Shown here: positions 24,451-35,423 of the stretch, one piece after another
Position numbering within the stretch: position 1 is the stretch's first letter
How the letters are laid out: the number at the start of each line of letters is the position of its first letter
Source of the DNA: Pseudomonas sp. ADAK13
GTDB lineage: Bacteria > Pseudomonadota > Gammaproteobacteria > Pseudomonadales > Pseudomonadaceae
NCBI RefSeq assembly: GCF_012935715.1
Contig: NZ_CP052860.1
Coordinates: forward strand, 3,162,001 to 3,226,000
Direction: 5' to 3'
Length of the DNA stretch: 64,000 nt
The notes under the pieces: model-generated
What the model saw: only the letters and a program-made list of their open reading frames with translations
What the model was told of the DNA's origin: nothing
Databases searched by the model: none
Made by a program: the position numbers and the translations under genes

Positions 24451-24675
24451 ATGACGGATACCAAACTGATTGCTAGCTTGTTTGATCGCATTAATCAGAA
24501 CCAACTCGCCCTAGGCGCTGCTGTAGAGGAGCTTTCCAAGTGGGTCGAACAACGTGGGTCGGCAGAAATTGCCAACAACGTGCGCGGTGCGCTCGAAACA
24601 CTGGATGAGAACCTTGTGTTTATTCGTCAGGGAATTGCTGAGCTAACAGTCACAGGGAGTTTAGGAAAGCGGTGA
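24451..24675 (+). CDS. Conserved small hypothetical protein
   Basis: 74-residue, helical, acidic protein (MTDTKLIASLFDRINQNQLA, then two amphipathic helices ending ETLDENLVFIRQGIAEL). I have an impression of similar short proteins in other gammaproteobacteria but know no function. Start chosen at ATG 24451; a longer frame from 24403 is less likely. No clear ribosome site. It lies in an accessory patch with lower GC than its surroundings. Confidence 0.6.
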   Translation: MTDTKLIASLFDRINQNQLALGAAVEELSKWVEQRGSAEIANNVRGALETLDENLVFIRQGIAELTVTGSLGKR

Positions 24676-24984
24676 TGGTCTAGAGCAGCAGAAGATCCGG
24701 CTATCTAACATCGAGGTAAGTAGTCCGATTCCGCCCAGACGCCGTCGTTAGCAATAAGGGCAGGGTAGGGCTCTACTAGCTTACAACGACGCCCTATCGC
24801 CGGGAGGCGCTTCCTCAGCGGCATGCGCACGTAGGTGGCGTGCTGGACTGCGTACCGGGCTGGTGATTTTTCATATCTACTGAATCGAATTCTGAAGTTG
24901 TCGCTACTAATTTTAGAGATGGGACTGGCCCTAACAATATTGAACACCGAAGTTTTTATCGGTGGAGGGGAAGTGAGCGCCCAC
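24676..24984. other. Gene-free, lower-GC patch upstream of the ychF terminator
   Basis: I find no ORF with coding character or ribosome site on either strand. The region is AT-richer than its neighbours in its second half (24860-24965) and may be a decayed insertion together with the sigma remnant and the small gene before it. Confidence 0.5.
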
Positions 24985-25014
24985 AAAAAAGCCGATGCAC
25001 TGCATCGGCTTTTT
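24985..25014 (-). terminator. Terminator of the pth-ychF operon
   Basis: A 12-base perfect stem (GCCGATGCA core, palindromic loop) flanked by A and T runs on both sides, 28 bases after the ychF stop; works in either direction. Confidence 0.9.
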
Positions 25015-25042
25015 GTTTTGCGGCATGGGCCGCAGATGACGC

Positions 25043-26143
25043 TTAGACGTTGAAACGGAAGTGCATCACGTCGCCATCCTTGACGATGTATTCCTTGCCT
25101 TCCAGGCGCCATTTACCGGCTTCCTTGGCACCGGCTTCACCCTTGAACTGGATGAAGTCGTTGTAGGCGATGACTTCGGCGCGGATAAAGCCTTTTTCGA
25201 AGTCGGTGTGGATCACGCCAGCCGCTTGCGGGGCAGTGGCACCGACCTTGACGGTCCAGGCGCGTACTTCTTCAACACCGGCGGTGAAGTAGGTCTGCAG
25301 GTGCAGCATTTCGTAGCCGGCACGGATCACGCGGTTCAGGCCAGGCTCTTCCAGGCCCAGGGCCTCAAGGAACATGTCTTTCTCTTCGCCGTCTTCCAGC
25401 TCGGCGATTTCCGCTTCGATCTTGTTGCACACCGGAACAACCATCGCGCCTTCTTCTTCGGCAATGGCCATGACCACGTCGAGCAGCGGGTTGTTCTCGA
25501 AACCGTCTTCAGCCACGTTGGCGATGTACATCACCGGCTTGGTGGTCAGCAGGTGGAAGCCCTTGATCACCGCCTTTTCGTCGGTGCTCATGTTCTTCAT
25601 CAGGCTGCGTGCCGGCTTGCCCAGGGTGAAGTGAGCAATCAACTGCTCCAGCAAGGCTTTCTGGACCACTGCGTCCTTGTCGCCGCCCTTGGCGTTACGC
25701 GTGACCTTTTGCAGTTGCTTCTCGCAGCTGTCGAGGTCGGCGAAGATCAGTTCCAGGTCGATGATCTCGATGTCGCGTTTCGGGTCGACGCTGTTGGAGA
25801 CGTGAATCACGTTCTCGTCTTCGAAGCAGCGGACCACGTGAGCGATGGCATCGGTCTCACGGATGTTGGCGAGGAACTTGTTGCCCAGGCCTTCACCTTT
25901 CGACGCGCCGGCTACCAGGCCTGCGATGTCGACGAACTCCATGGTGGTCGGCAGGATGCGCTTTGGATTCACGATGGCCGCCAGGGCGTCCAGGCGTGTA
26001 TCGGGCATCGGCACGATACCGGTGTTCGGTTCGATGGTGCAGAAGGGGAAGTTCTCCGCCGCAATGCCGGACTTGGTCAGGGCGTTGAACAGGGTGGACT
26101 TGCCGACGTTAGGTAGGCCGACGATGCCGCAATTGAATCCCAT
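25043..26143 (-). CDS. ychF: Redox-regulated ATPase YchF (Obg family)
   Basis: 366-residue P-loop protein. G1 is [15 protein letters not shown] (residues 8-22), switch [17 protein letters not shown], and the usual G4 NKxD is replaced by YIANV as in YchF proteins, which prefer ATP over GTP. The C-terminal TGS-like domain ([17 protein letters not shown]) follows a coiled-coil insert. It binds ribosomes and modulates the oxidative-stress response. Start at 26143 has a GAGGGG ribosome site. Second gene after pth with a 23-base gap, the standard pair in gammaproteobacteria. Confidence 0.95.
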   Translation of the reverse strand: MGFNCGIVGLPNVGKSTLFNALTKSGIAAENFPFCTIEPNTGIVPMPDTRLDALAAIVNPKRILPTTMEFVDIAGLVAGASKGEGLGNKFLANIRETDAIAHVVRCFEDENVIHVSNSVDPKRDIEIIDLELIFADLDSCEKQLQKVTRNAKGGDKDAVVQKALLEQLIAHFTLGKPARSLMKNMSTDEKAVIKGFHLLTTKPVMYIANVAEDGFENNPLLDVVMAIAEEEGAMVVPVCNKIEAEIAELEDGEEKDMFLEALGLEEPGLNRVIRAGYEMLHLQTYFTAGVEEVRAWTVKVGATAPQAAGVIHTDFEKGFIRAEVIAYNDFIQFKGEAGAKEAGKWRLEGKEYIVKDGDVMHFRFNV

Positions 26144-26166
26144 GGTGTTTCCCCTCGGGTAAAGAG

Positions 26167-26751
26167 TCAGGCCTTCTGGCTGTGCAGGTTTTTCATCGCA
26201 CGGTTCCATTCACCGGCGAAGATATCCGGCAGCACGCCGAGGGCAAAATCGATGCTGGCATCGAGTTTTTCCTGTTCGGCGCGTGGCGCACGACCCAGGA
26301 CGAAATTTGAAACCATACTGGCAACGCCCGGGTGGCCAATGCCAAGCCGCAAGCGGTAGAACGTATTCTGATTGCCCAACTGCGCGATGATGTCGCGCAG
26401 GCCATTATGCCCGCCATGGCCGCCGCCTTGCTTGAGCTTGGCAACGCCGGGTGGCAGGTCAAGTTCGTCATGGGCCACCAGGATTTCTTCGGGTTTGATC
26501 CGGAAGAAGCCCGCAAGCGCCGCGACAGCCTGGCCGCTGCGGTTCATGTAGGTGGTGGGAATCAACAGACGAACATCCTGACCCTGGTGCGAAAAGCGCC
26601 CGGTCAGGCCGAAATATTTGCGATCGGCCACAAGATTGACGCCTTGGGCGTGGGCGATACGCTCAACAAAAAGGGCCCCCGCGTTATGCCGGGTCTGTTC
26701 GTATTCGGCGCCTGGATTTCCCAGGCCAACGATCAGTTTAATGGCAGTCAC
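26167..26751 (-). CDS. pth: Peptidyl-tRNA hydrolase
   Basis: 194-residue cytoplasmic enzyme that frees tRNA from stalled peptidyl-tRNA. Contains [20 protein letters not shown] with the conserved Asn and catalytic His22, the [12 protein letters not shown] region and HDELDLPPG with the conserved Asp. Between rplY upstream and ychF downstream, the usual order prs-rplY-pth-ychF. Confidence 0.95.
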   Translation of the reverse strand: MTAIKLIVGLGNPGAEYEQTRHNAGALFVERIAHAQGVNLVADRKYFGLTGRFSHQGQDVRLLIPTTYMNRSGQAVAALAGFFRIKPEEILVAHDELDLPPGVAKLKQGGGHGGHNGLRDIIAQLGNQNTFYRLRLGIGHPGVASMVSNFVLGRAPRAEQEKLDASIDFALGVLPDIFAGEWNRAMKNLHSQKA

Positions 26752-26916
26752 GACAGGGGCCCTTCCTTTGGAGTTGTGGATAACATCGCCGTTGGTGCGG
26801 CGAAAGTGGACGACAAACGCTGATTAACCGTTAGAGGCCAACTTCGCATTCTCGCCCGCTTTCTCGCTACGTTCCGGTCCGCGATGTTTCCTCAAGCTCC
26901 GGCATTACAGAGTGAA

Positions 26917-27516
26917 TTACTCTGCAGCGCCTTCTTCAGCTTCTGGTGCAACGCGTGGAGCGTGTACGTTTGCAACAGCTTTGTCATCACCGTGAGCCAG
27001 TGCAACAAACTCAACGCCTTTAGGGGCTTTGAGGTCGGACAGGTGGATGATGTCGCCGATTTCAGCAGCCGACAGGTCGACTTCGATGAACTCAGGCAGG
27101 TCTTTCGGCAGGCAGGTCACTTCGATCTCGGCTACAACGTGCGAAATTTCGCCGCCTTTCTTGATCGGAGCAGCTTCGCCAACGAAGTGCACAGGCACGA
27201 CAGCGGTCAGTTTCTGACCGGCAACTACGCGAACGAAGTCAGCGTGCAGCACGTGGCCTTTAGCTGGGTGACGTTGCAGTGCCTTGATGATGACGTTCTG
27301 CTTGGTGCCACCAACGTTCAGCTCGATGATGTGGCTGTAGGCCGCATCGTTTTCGAGCAGTTTGGCGATTTCTTTAGCCAGCATGCTGATGGATTCAGGG
27401 GCTTTTTCGCCACCGTAAACTACAGCTGGAACCAGGCTTGCGAGACGACGCAGGCGGCGGCTCGCACCTTTCCCCAGGTCGGAACGCAGTTCAGCATTCA
27501 AAGTAAAATCGTTCAT
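26917..27516 (-). CDS. rplY: 50S ribosomal protein L25/general stress protein Ctc
   Basis: 199-residue long form of L25, with N-terminal 5S-rRNA-binding domain ([20 protein letters not shown]) and C-terminal TL5/CTC beta domain (about 95-185), ending in an acidic Ala/Glu tail. Start at 27516 is supported by GGAGA. It has its own promoter region, as a strong terminator separates it from prs. Confidence 0.95.
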   Translation of the reverse strand: MNDFTLNAELRSDLGKGASRRLRRLASLVPAVVYGGEKAPESISMLAKEIAKLLENDAAYSHIIELNVGGTKQNVIIKALQRHPAKGHVLHADFVRVVAGQKLTAVVPVHFVGEAAPIKKGGEISHVVAEIEVTCLPKDLPEFIEVDLSAAEIGDIIHLSDLKAPKGVEFVALAHGDDKAVANVHAPRVAPEAEEGAAE

Positions 27517-27581
27517 GTTGTATCTCCAAAATAACCACATTCGCCCTAGCGTTTGCGACCAGCGCTAAAGGCGATATGGGC

Positions 27582-27624
27582 AAAAAAGCCCCGCCCCAAC
27601 AGAATGCTGGGGCGGGGCGCTTTT
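27582..27624 (-). terminator. Terminator after prs
   Basis: A stem of at least 14 GC-rich pairs (GCCCCGCCCCAAC / GTTGGGGCGGGGC on the minus strand, six-base loop) followed by a T run, 30 bases after the prs stop. Confidence 0.92.
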
Positions 27625-27654
27625 CGTCAGGTTGATGTCGCTAAGGTCTGACCC

Positions 27655-28596
27655 TTAACGGAACATCGCGCTGATCGATTCTTCGTTGCTGATGCGGCGA
27701 ACCGCTTCGGCAACTACCGGTGCGATATCCAGTTGACGGATACGCGAACAGGCTTGAGCTGCAGCGGACAACGGGATGGTGTTGGTCACCACCAGTTCGT
27801 CCAGCATTGAGTTCTCGATGTTCTCGATCGCTCGGCCCGACAGCACAGGGTGTGTGCAGTAGGCGAAGACTTTTGCTGCACCGTGCTCTTTCAGGGCTTT
27901 CGCCGCGTGGCACAGGGTGCCGGCGGTGTCGACCATGTCATCAACCAGAATACAGGTACGCCCTTCGACATCACCGATGATATGCATCACTTCAGAGTGA
28001 TTGGCTTTCTCACGGCGTTTGTCGATGATCCCGAGATCTACGCCCAGGGATTTGGCAACAGCCCGTGCACGCACGACGCCACCAATGTCCGGGGACACGA
28101 TCATCAGGTTTTCAAAGCGCTGGTCTTCGATGTCATCCACCAGGACGGGGGAGCCGTAGATGTTATCTACCGGAATATCGAAGAACCCCTGGATTTGGTC
28201 AGCGTGCAGGTCAACCGTGAGAACACGGTCGATGCCTACCACGGTCAGCATGTCAGCAACGACTTTCGCGCTGATAGCCACACGTGCGGAACGCGGACGG
28301 CGATCCTGACGGGCATAACCAAAGTAAGGGATTACAGCTGTGATTCGAGTCGCTGAGGAGCGGCGGAAGGCATCAGCCATCACGACGAGTTCCATCAGGT
28401 TATCGTTGGTCGGAGCGCAAGTCGGCTGAATAATGAAGACGTCTTTACCGCGGACGTTTTCATTGATCTCGGCTGTAATTTCGCCGTCGGAGAACTTACC
28501 GACAGAGATGTCACCGAGAGGGATATGCAGCTGACGTACAACACGCCGAGCCAGATCGGGGTTAGCATTCCCCGTAAAGACCATCATCTTGGACAC
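27655..28596 (-). CDS. prs: Ribose-phosphate pyrophosphokinase
   Basis: 313-residue enzyme making PRPP from ribose 5-phosphate and ATP for nucleotide, His and Trp synthesis. Visible: [17 protein letters not shown], the [16 protein letters not shown] flexible loop region, the PRPP signature [14 protein letters not shown] (residues about 213-226). Start codon is GTG. Directly downstream of tRNA-Gln and ispE on the same strand, the classic Pseudomonas arrangement lolB-ispE-tRNA-prs-rplY-pth-ychF. Confidence 0.96.
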   Translation of the reverse strand: MSKMMVFTGNANPDLARRVVRQLHIPLGDISVGKFSDGEITAEINENVRGKDVFIIQPTCAPTNDNLMELVVMADAFRRSSATRITAVIPYFGYARQDRRPRSARVAISAKVVADMLTVVGIDRVLTVDLHADQIQGFFDIPVDNIYGSPVLVDDIEDQRFENLMIVSPDIGGVVRARAVAKSLGVDLGIIDKRREKANHSEVMHIIGDVEGRTCILVDDMVDTAGTLCHAAKALKEHGAAKVFAYCTHPVLSGRAIENIENSMLDELVVTNTIPLSAAAQACSRIRQLDIAPVVAEAVRRISNEESISAMFR

Positions 28597-28641
28597 GCGC
28601 AGTACCTAGAGGCTGAGGGTAACCTGGATGAGTATAGAAAA

Positions 28642-28716
28642 TGGCAGGGGCGGCTGGATTCGAACCAACGCATGGCAGGATCAAAACCTGCTGCCTTACC
28701 GCTTGGCGACGCCCCT
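28642..28716 (-). tRNA. tRNA-Gln (TTG)
   Basis: 75 bases on the minus strand, beginning AGGGGCGTCGCCAAGCGG and ending CGCCCCT-G-CCA. The anticodon loop TTTTGAT gives anticodon TTG; T arm TTGGTTCGAATCCAG. Encoded CCA. Lies between ispE and prs and is probably processed from the same transcript. Confidence 0.95.
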
Positions 28717-28752
28717 GTATCTGTTGCAACGAGTACCCAGTACTCGGTTCCT

Positions 28753-29604
28753 TTAGAGCAGACTTTGCAGCTTGCGATGCAACATCGAAACGTTGCTTCC
28801 CTTTGCTACAAACCCTGTAAGGGTCTCTGTAAGAAGGGCCGAGACTTTATCAGCTTCAGCTTTGCTTGGGAAGCCCCCAAACACACAACTTCCAGTTCCG
28901 GTTAATTTTGCTTCGGTAAAATTACCTAACAAATTCAAAGCGTTACGTACATCTGGATAACGCCTTGCTACAACCGGTAAGCAGTCATTTCGACTGTTTC
29001 CCTTGGGAACGGGGCGCACTTTAATGGGAGGAGAGTTACGTGTCAACAGTGGATCTGAAAAAATTTCTGCTGTACTTACAGATACTTGCGGAACAAGCAC
29101 GACATACCACGGCTCTTCGGGGTCTACAGGGGTGAGTTTCTCCCCCACGCCCTCGGCAAAAGCGGCGTGCCCACGCACGAAAACCGGGACGTCGGCGCCG
29201 AGCGTCAGGCCCAGCGCGGCCAGGCGATCGTGGTCCCAGCCCAGCTGCCACAAGTGATTCAGGCCGAGCAACGTCGTCGCGGCATTCGAGCTGCCGCCGC
29301 CGATGCCGCCGCCCATGGGCAGGATTTTTTCGATCCAGATGTCGATGCCCAGCGGGCAACCGGATTGTTCCTGAAGTTTTTTCGCGGCCTTCACAATCAG
29401 GTTGCTGTCGTGAGGCACGCCTTCGAATTCGGTGTGCAGTCGGATCACGCCGTCATCGCGAACGGCGAAGGTCAGCTCATCGCCGTAGTCGAGAAACTGA
29501 AAAATCGTCTGCAACTCGTGATAGCCGTCCTCACGGCGACCGAGAATGTGCAGCATCAGATTGAGTTTGGCCGGGGAGGGCAGGGTCAAGCGTTGCACGG
29601 TCAT
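28753..29604 (-). CDS. ispE: 4-diphosphocytidyl-2-C-methyl-D-erythritol kinase
   Basis: 283-residue GHMP kinase of the MEP isoprenoid pathway. Motifs: [20 protein letters not shown] near the N terminus (catalytic Lys), the ATP loop [18 protein letters not shown] (about 92-109) with Asp in TLGADVPVF, and the C-terminal [10 protein letters not shown]. Starts one base after the lolB stop, so the two are tightly coupled. Confidence 0.95.
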   Translation of the reverse strand: MTVQRLTLPSPAKLNLMLHILGRREDGYHELQTIFQFLDYGDELTFAVRDDGVIRLHTEFEGVPHDSNLIVKAAKKLQEQSGCPLGIDIWIEKILPMGGGIGGGSSNAATTLLGLNHLWQLGWDHDRLAALGLTLGADVPVFVRGHAAFAEGVGEKLTPVDPEEPWYVVLVPQVSVSTAEIFSDPLLTRNSPPIKVRPVPKGNSRNDCLPVVARRYPDVRNALNLLGNFTEAKLTGTGSCVFGGFPSKAEADKVSALLTETLTGFVAKGSNVSMLHRKLQSLL

Positions 29605-29605
29605 G

Positions 29606-30223
29606 TCACTGCCCCAGTTTGCGAGGTTGCCAGTCCTTGATCACCAGCGTGACGTCAAGGTCGGTGCCATGCAGCTTGATGCGCTCGGGCAGCCAGTAAC
29701 CGTTCTGTTGCACATAACTCAGGTACTCGACCTGCCAGCCATCCTGTTCCAGCGAGGCCAGGCGGCTGTCGCCGTTGAGGCTCAGGCGGCTCTTGCTGTC
29801 CGGTGCGGGCAGGCCACGTACCCACCACACCAGGTGCGAGACGGGCAGTTTCCAACCCATCTGTTCTTCCAGCAGGGCTTCCGGCGTCGGGGCTTCATAG
29901 CGGCCCTGATTGGCCACTTCCAGGCTGACTTGCCCCGGTCGGCCGGTCAGGCGTGCCGCACCGCGGCCCAGCGGGCCAGACAGGCGAATATCGTAATAGT
30001 CCTGGCGTTGCAGCCAGAACAAGGTGCCGCTGCCCGAATCCTTCGGGGCGCGAATGCCGACCTTGCCTTCAATCTGCCAGCCATCGAGGCTGCTCAGTTG
30101 ATCCTTGTGTTGCTGCCATTGCGCCGGGTTGCCCGGGCCTTCGACAGATTCACGGGTGCCAAGGCCCGAACAGCCGGCGAGCAGGGCGATAAAGCTGAAA
30201 ACGATGACGTGGCGCAAAAACAT
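29606..30223 (-). CDS. lolB: Outer-membrane lipoprotein receptor LolB
   Basis: 205-residue lipoprotein that accepts lipoproteins from LolA and inserts them in the outer membrane. Lipobox LAGC (Cys18) and the LolB signatures [20 protein letters not shown] and [21 protein letters not shown] are visible. Four bases after the upstream TPR lipoprotein gene and one base before ispE. Confidence 0.95.
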   Translation of the reverse strand: MFLRHVIVFSFIALLAGCSGLGTRESVEGPGNPAQWQQHKDQLSSLDGWQIEGKVGIRAPKDSGSGTLFWLQRQDYYDIRLSGPLGRGAARLTGRPGQVSLEVANQGRYEAPTPEALLEEQMGWKLPVSHLVWWVRGLPAPDSKSRLSLNGDSRLASLEQDGWQVEYLSYVQQNGYWLPERIKLHGTDLDVTLVIKDWQPRKLGQ

Positions 30224-30227
30224 AAAA

Positions 30228-31952
30228 TTAAAGGGTCTCGGATCCGGTCAGGCGCTTGATGGTGCTGCGCAGGATTGGGCTTTCGGGTTGTTCCTTGAGG
30301 AACTTCTCCCAGATTTGTCGTGCTTCGCGTTGCTTGCCATTGGCCCAGAGCACTTCGCCCAGGTGCGCGGCCACTTCCTGATCGGGAAAGCGTTCCAGCG
30401 CCTGGCGCAGCAAGCGTTCGGCTTCATCCAGGTTGCCCAGGCGGTAGTTCACCCAGCCGAGGCTGTCGAGTACGGCCGGGTCTTCCGGGTTGAGCTGGTG
30501 AGCCTTTTCAATCAGCTCCTTGGCTTCGGCGTAACGCGTTGTACGGTCGGACAAGGTGTAACCCAGGGCGTTCAGTGCCATGGCGTTGTCCGGGTCGCGC
30601 TTGATGATCAGGCGCAGGTCTTTTTCCATCTGCGCCAGGTCATTGCGTTTTTCAGCCTGCATGGCGCGGGTGTACAGCAGGTTCAAGTCGTCCGGGTATT
30701 GCAGCAAGGCTTGCTGCAGGATTTTCCAGGCGCGATCACCCTGCTTGTTGGCCGACAAGGTCTCGGCCTGGATCAGGTACAGCTGGATCGCGTAGTCCGG
30801 TTCGGCATCCCGTGCGGCGGCCAGGCGTTTTTCGGCCTCGTCGGTGCGGCCGTTGTTCATCAGGATATCGGCCTGGCGCAGCTGCGCCGGCAGGTAGTCG
30901 TTGCCGGGACCAACCTGGGCGTACTCCAGCAGCGCGGCTTGCGGATCGTTGCGCTCTTCAGCGATACGGCCCAGGTTCAGGTGCGCCGAATCAACGTGGC
31001 TTTCGCGGGCGATCAGGTCTTCCAGGTAACCCTTGGCTTCATCCCACGCCTTGGCTTCCAGGCACACCAGCGCCAGGGAGTAACGCAATTCGTCGTCGTC
31101 CGGGTATTGCTGGACGAGGTTGGCGAACTGCACCTTGGCGTCTTCCATGCGGTCCTGTTCGACCAGCGTGCGCGCATAGGTCAGCAGCAGACGCTTGTCG
31201 CCCGGGTACTTCTTGATGCTTTTTTCCAGCAGCGGAACCGCTTCCTTGCCGCGGTTGAGGTTTTGCAGCAGGCGCGCACGCAGCAGGATCGGCGCTATCT
31301 CGCCGTCTTCCGGCGGGTGTTGCTCCAGCAGCTTCAAGGCTGCCTCGGGCTCATCATCCTGTTGCAGCAACAGCGCCTTGCCGAAAATCAGCTGGCTGTT
31401 GTTCGGGTGTTTTTGCAGCAGGCGGTCGAAACTCTTCATCAGGCCGTTGCGGGTGTCCTGATCGGTGTCCGCGGCCGACAGCGCGAGGAAGTCGAAATGC
31501 GTGTCGCCCTTGCCCTGCAGGACTTTCTCCATATACACCATGGAGTCGTCATAGCGCCCGGCGCGAGCCAGTTGAATGGCCGCTGCCCGTTGCGCTTCGA
31601 GATCGTCCGGGGCGTTTTTCGCCCAGATCAGCGAGGTGTCCAGGGCCGCCTGATCGGCGCCCAGGTACTCGGCGATGCGAAACGCCCGCTCCGAAATCCC
31701 CGGATCCTGAGTATTGATGGCCTGGGTCACGTAGTTGTCCAGGGCAATGTCGAAACGATTGCGCTGGCCGGCCAGCTCCGCGCTCAGCAGACTGAAGACC
31801 GTCTCTTCACTGAACGAGGAATAAACCTTGGGCTTTTCAGGGGCGGGGGTGCTGTCTTCTACCGGCGGCGTACCGTCCGGCGACACGGGTGCCAAGGCCT
31901 GGCAGCCGCTGAGGAAGACAAAAGCAAGGAGCAACGCGGAAGATCTATTCAT
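30228..31952 (-). CDS. TPR-repeat lipoprotein (PA4667-like)
   Basis: 574-residue lipoprotein ([20 protein letters not shown], Cys17) with about a dozen tetratricopeptide repeats from residue 50 to the end; the clearest are near the C terminus ([40 protein letters not shown]). Homologues lie upstream of lolB throughout Pseudomonas. It is presumed to be a periplasmic protein-protein scaffold; its exact role is not known to me. Confidence 0.88.
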   Translation of the reverse strand: MNRSSALLLAFVFLSGCQALAPVSPDGTPPVEDSTPAPEKPKVYSSFSEETVFSLLSAELAGQRNRFDIALDNYVTQAINTQDPGISERAFRIAEYLGADQAALDTSLIWAKNAPDDLEAQRAAAIQLARAGRYDDSMVYMEKVLQGKGDTHFDFLALSAADTDQDTRNGLMKSFDRLLQKHPNNSQLIFGKALLLQQDDEPEAALKLLEQHPPEDGEIAPILLRARLLQNLNRGKEAVPLLEKSIKKYPGDKRLLLTYARTLVEQDRMEDAKVQFANLVQQYPDDDELRYSLALVCLEAKAWDEAKGYLEDLIARESHVDSAHLNLGRIAEERNDPQAALLEYAQVGPGNDYLPAQLRQADILMNNGRTDEAEKRLAAARDAEPDYAIQLYLIQAETLSANKQGDRAWKILQQALLQYPDDLNLLYTRAMQAEKRNDLAQMEKDLRLIIKRDPDNAMALNALGYTLSDRTTRYAEAKELIEKAHQLNPEDPAVLDSLGWVNYRLGNLDEAERLLRQALERFPDQEVAAHLGEVLWANGKQREARQIWEKFLKEQPESPILRSTIKRLTGSETL

Positions 31953-32018
31953 ATAGGAAGAGGACGACTAACCTGCGGTCGGATCATCATGACACAAGCC
32001 TTCGGCCAAACATAACCG

Positions 32019-32119
32019 TGTAGGAGCGAGCTTGCTCGCGAAGAACCAGAGGACAACGCGTTTTATCCCGTAAGCCAGCGTTATCGTTAACGACCATCGC
32101 GAGCAAGCTCGCTCCTACA
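32019..32119. repeat. REPIN, GTAGGAGCGAGCTTGCTCGCGA family
   Basis: 23-base complementary arms (32019-32041 and 32097-32119) with a 55-base spacer. It fills the intergenic space between the divergent TPR and hemA genes; the hemA promoter must lie in 32120-32226. Confidence 0.88.
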
Positions 32120-32226
32120 GATGGCCTTTATAGGCGTAAGCTACTAGGACAATAGCCTACGGTGGTTGTTCTGAATCATTCGAAGTAGGACAATTGTCGG
32201 CTTCCCGACATCATCAGCGATATTGA

Positions 32227-33516
32227 ATGGCCTTCCTTGCACTCGGTATTAACCACAAGACTGCTTCTGTAGACGTCCGCGAGCGCGTGGCTTTTACTCC
32301 AGAGCAGTTGGTTGAGGCCTTGCAGCAGCTCTGCCGGCTTACCGACAGTCGCGAAGCTGCGATCCTTTCGACCTGCAATCGCAGCGAGCTCTATATAGAG
32401 CAGGAACATCTTTCAGCGGATGTGGTGCTGCGCTGGCTGGCCGATTACCACCATTTGAGCCTCGATGAGCTGCGCCAAAGCTCATATGTGCACGAAGAGG
32501 ATGCGGCAGTTCGTCACATGATGCGCGTCGCTTCCGGGCTCGACTCGCTGGTGTTGGGCGAACCGCAGATCCTCGGCCAGATGAAGTCGGCCTACGCCGT
32601 GGCTCGCGAGGCCGGCACCATCGGCCCGTTGCTGGGGCGCCTGTTCCAGGCCACCTTCAATTCGGCCAAACAGGTGCGCACCGACACCGCCATCGGTGAA
32701 AACCCGGTGTCCGTGGCGTTTGCCGCCGTCAGTCTGGCCAAACAGATTTTCAGTGACTTGCAACGCAGCCAGGCCCTGCTGATCGGCGCCGGCGAGACCA
32801 TCACCCTGGTCGCCCGCCATCTGCACGAGCTGGGGGTGAAGCGCATCGTCGTCGCCAACCGTACCCTGGAGCGTGCGAGCATCCTTGCCGAGCAGTTCGG
32901 GGCCCACGCGGTGTTGCTCTCCGACATCCCGGCAGAACTGGTGCGCAGCGACATCGTCATCAGTTCCACCGCCAGCCAGTTGCCGATCCTGGGTAAAGGC
33001 GCGGTGGAAAGCGCCCTTAAACTGCGCAAGCACAAGCCGATCTTCATGGTGGACATCGCCGTTCCCCGGGATATCGAGCCTGAAGTCGGCGAGTTGGACG
33101 ACGTTTACCTCTACAGCGTCGACGACCTGCACGAAGTGGTCGCCGAAAACCTCAAGAGTCGCCAGGGTGCAGCCCAGGCCGCCGAGGAAATGGTCAGCAC
33201 CGGTGCCGACGATTTCATGGTGCGCCTGCGTGAACTGGCGGCGGTGGACGTGCTCAAGGCCTATCGTCAGCAGGGCGAACGCTTGCGGGACGAGGAATTG
33301 ATCAAGGCCCAGCGTATGCTCGCCAACGGCAGCAGCGCCGAAGACGTGCTGATGCAACTGGCGCGCGGCCTGACCAACAAATTGCTGCATGCCCCCAGTG
33401 TTCAGTTGAAAAAGCTTACCGCCGAAGGCCGCCTCGATGCGCTGGCCATGGCCCAGGAACTCTTTGCCCTCGGTGAGGGCGCGACAGAAAGCTCTTCGGA
33501 TAAAAAACCGCAATGA
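32227..33516 (+). CDS. hemA: Glutamyl-tRNA reductase
   Basis: 429-residue NADPH-dependent enzyme of the C5 haem pathway, converting Glu-tRNA to glutamate-1-semialdehyde. N-terminal catalytic domain with STCNRSELY (catalytic Cys50) and the [20 protein letters not shown] signature (about 99-118), NADP-binding domain [10 protein letters not shown] (about 184), C-terminal dimerisation helix. First gene of a packed operon hemA-prfA-prmC-moeB-murI. Confidence 0.97.
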   Translation: MAFLALGINHKTASVDVRERVAFTPEQLVEALQQLCRLTDSREAAILSTCNRSELYIEQEHLSADVVLRWLADYHHLSLDELRQSSYVHEEDAAVRHMMRVASGLDSLVLGEPQILGQMKSAYAVAREAGTIGPLLGRLFQATFNSAKQVRTDTAIGENPVSVAFAAVSLAKQIFSDLQRSQALLIGAGETITLVARHLHELGVKRIVVANRTLERASILAEQFGAHAVLLSDIPAELVRSDIVISSTASQLPILGKGAVESALKLRKHKPIFMVDIAVPRDIEPEVGELDDVYLYSVDDLHEVVAENLKSRQGAAQAAEEMVSTGADDFMVRLRELAAVDVLKAYRQQGERLRDEELIKAQRMLANGSSAEDVLMQLARGLTNKLLHAPSVQLKKLTAEGRLDALAMAQELFALGEGATESSSDKKPQ

Positions 33517-34595
33517 AAGCGTCACTGCTCAATAAACTGGACGTCCTTCAGGACCGTTTCGAAGAACTGACCGCCTTGCTCGGCGACGGCGAGGTCATCT
33601 CCGATCAGACCAAGTTCCGCACCTATTCCAAGGAGTACGCGGAAGTTGAACCGATTGTGGCCACCTATACACAGTTGCTCAAGGTTCAGGCTGACCTCGA
33701 AGGCGCCCAGGCGCTGCTCAAGGACAGTGACCCGGACATGCGCGAAATGGCCGTTGAAGAAGTGCGTGAAGCCAAGGACAAGCTGATCGAACTGGAAGGC
33801 GACCTGCAACGCATGCTGCTGCCCAAGGACCCCAACGACGGGCGCAACGTGTTCCTTGAAATCCGCGCCGGCACTGGCGGTGACGAGGCGGCGATTTTCT
33901 CCGGCGACCTGTTCCGCATGTACTCGCGCTATGCCGAACGTCGTGGCTGGCGGGTCGAGATCCTGTCCGAGAACGAAGGCGAACACGGCGGCTATAAAGA
34001 AGTCATCGCCCGGGTCGAAGGCGAGAATGTCTACGGCAAGCTGAAGTTCGAGTCTGGCGTACACCGCGTGCAGCGGGTGCCGGCCACCGAATCCCAGGGC
34101 CGTATCCACACCTCCGCGTGCACCGTGGCCGTGTTGCCCGAGCCGGACGAACAGGAAGCCATCGAGATCAACCCGGCAGACCTGCGGGTCGACACCTACC
34201 GTTCATCGGGCGCCGGTGGCCAGCACGTCAACAAGACCGACTCGGCGATTCGCATCACCCACTTGCCTTCGGGCATCGTGGTGGAGTGCCAGGAAGAACG
34301 TTCCCAGCACAAGAACCGTGCGCGGGCCATGTCCTGGCTGTCGGCCAAGCTCAACGACCAACAGACCAGCGCCGCCGCCAACGCAATTGCCAGCGAGCGT
34401 AAATTGCTGGTGGGCTCGGGCGACCGTTCCGAGCGTATCCGTACCTACAACTTTGCCCAGGGCCGGGTCACCGACCACCGCGTCAACCTGACGCTGTACT
34501 CCCTGGATGAAATCCTTGCCGGTGGCGTTGATGCGGTGATCGAGCCGTTGTTGGCCGAGTACCAGGCCGACCAGTTGGCGGCGATAGGTGAATAA
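33513..34595 (+). CDS. prfA: Peptide chain release factor 1
   Basis: 360-residue factor releasing peptides at UAA/UAG. Tripeptide anticodon PAT in [14 protein letters not shown] (residues about 188-190) and the catalytic GGQ in [14 protein letters not shown] (about 235). Overlaps the hemA stop by four bases (ATGA) and abuts prmC, whose product methylates the GGQ Gln. Confidence 0.97.
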   Translation: MKASLLNKLDVLQDRFEELTALLGDGEVISDQTKFRTYSKEYAEVEPIVATYTQLLKVQADLEGAQALLKDSDPDMREMAVEEVREAKDKLIELEGDLQRMLLPKDPNDGRNVFLEIRAGTGGDEAAIFSGDLFRMYSRYAERRGWRVEILSENEGEHGGYKEVIARVEGENVYGKLKFESGVHRVQRVPATESQGRIHTSACTVAVLPEPDEQEAIEINPADLRVDTYRSSGAGGQHVNKTDSAIRITHLPSGIVVECQEERSQHKNRARAMSWLSAKLNDQQTSAAANAIASERKLLVGSGDRSERIRTYNFAQGRVTDHRVNLTLYSLDEILAGGVDAVIEPLLAEYQADQLAAIGE

Positions 34596-35423
34596 ATGAC
34601 CATTATTGCCAGCCTGTTACGCGCCGCCGACCTGCCGGACTCGCCCACTGCGCGCCTGGATGTGGAATTGTTGCTGGCCGCGGCCCTGGGCAAGTCCCGC
34701 AGCTACCTGCACACCTGGCCGGAAAAAATCGTCAGCAGCGAAGACGCACTGACCTTTGCCGACTACCTGCAACGCCGCCGCACCGGCGAGCCCGTGGCCT
34801 ACATCCTCGGCCAGCAAGGCTTCTGGAAGCTCGACCTGGAAGTGGCTCCGCACACGCTGATCCCGCGTCCGGAAACCGAGATGCTGGTGGAAGCCGCCCT
34901 GGAATTGCTGCCGGCCACCCCGGCCAAGGTCCTCGACCTGGGTACCGGCAGCGGCGCGATTGCCCTGGCCCTGGCCAGCGAACGCCCGGCTTGGCAAGTC
35001 ACCGCCGTCGACCGCGTGCTGGAAGCCGTCGCGCTGGCCGAGCGCAACCGTCAGCGCCTGCACCTGAACAACGCCACCGTGCTGAACAGCCACTGGTTCA
35101 GCGCCCTCGAAGGCCGCACCTACAACCTGATCATCAGCAACCCGCCTTATATAGCCGACACCGACCCCCATCTGGTGGCCGGTGATGTGCGCTTTGAACC
35201 CGCCAGTGCGCTGGTGGCCGGGCACGATGGCCTGGACGACCTGCGGTTGATCATCGCCCAGGCGCCTGCGCACCTCGACGCCGCGGGCTGGTTGCTGCTG
35301 GAACACGGTTACGACCAGGCGCCCGCCGTGCGCGACCTGCTGCTGGGCGAAGGTTTCGAAGACGTCCATAGCCGCATCGACCTGGGTGGCCACGGACGCA
35401 TCACTCTGGGACGCCGGCCGTGA
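34596..35423 (+). CDS. prmC: Release factor glutamine methyltransferase
   Basis: 275-residue SAM-dependent enzyme that N5-methylates the GGQ glutamine of release factors. SAM loop LDLGTGSGAIALALA (about 111-125) and catalytic ISNPPYIADTD (about 181). ATG directly follows the prfA stop with no gap, so translation is coupled to its substrate. Confidence 0.96.
   Translation: MTIIASLLRAADLPDSPTARLDVELLLAAALGKSRSYLHTWPEKIVSSEDALTFADYLQRRRTGEPVAYILGQQGFWKLDLEVAPHTLIPRPETEMLVEAALELLPATPAKVLDLGTGSGAIALALASERPAWQVTAVDRVLEAVALAERNRQRLHLNNATVLNSHWFSALEGRTYNLIISNPPYIADTDPHLVAGDVRFEPASALVAGHDGLDDLRLIIAQAPAHLDAAGWLLLEHGYDQAPAVRDLLLGEGFEDVHSRIDLGGHGRITLGRRP

Noticed and set aside
24705..25112. Minus-strand frame between the small conserved gene and ychF
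   Set aside because: It starts inside ychF, runs through the ychF terminator, and has no ribosome site or recognisable sequence.
30105..32015. Plus-strand open frame of over 600 codons opposite the TPR lipoprotein and lolB
   Set aside because: Antisense shadow: the opposite strand encodes a lipoprotein signal and TPR repeats in the conserved lolB context.
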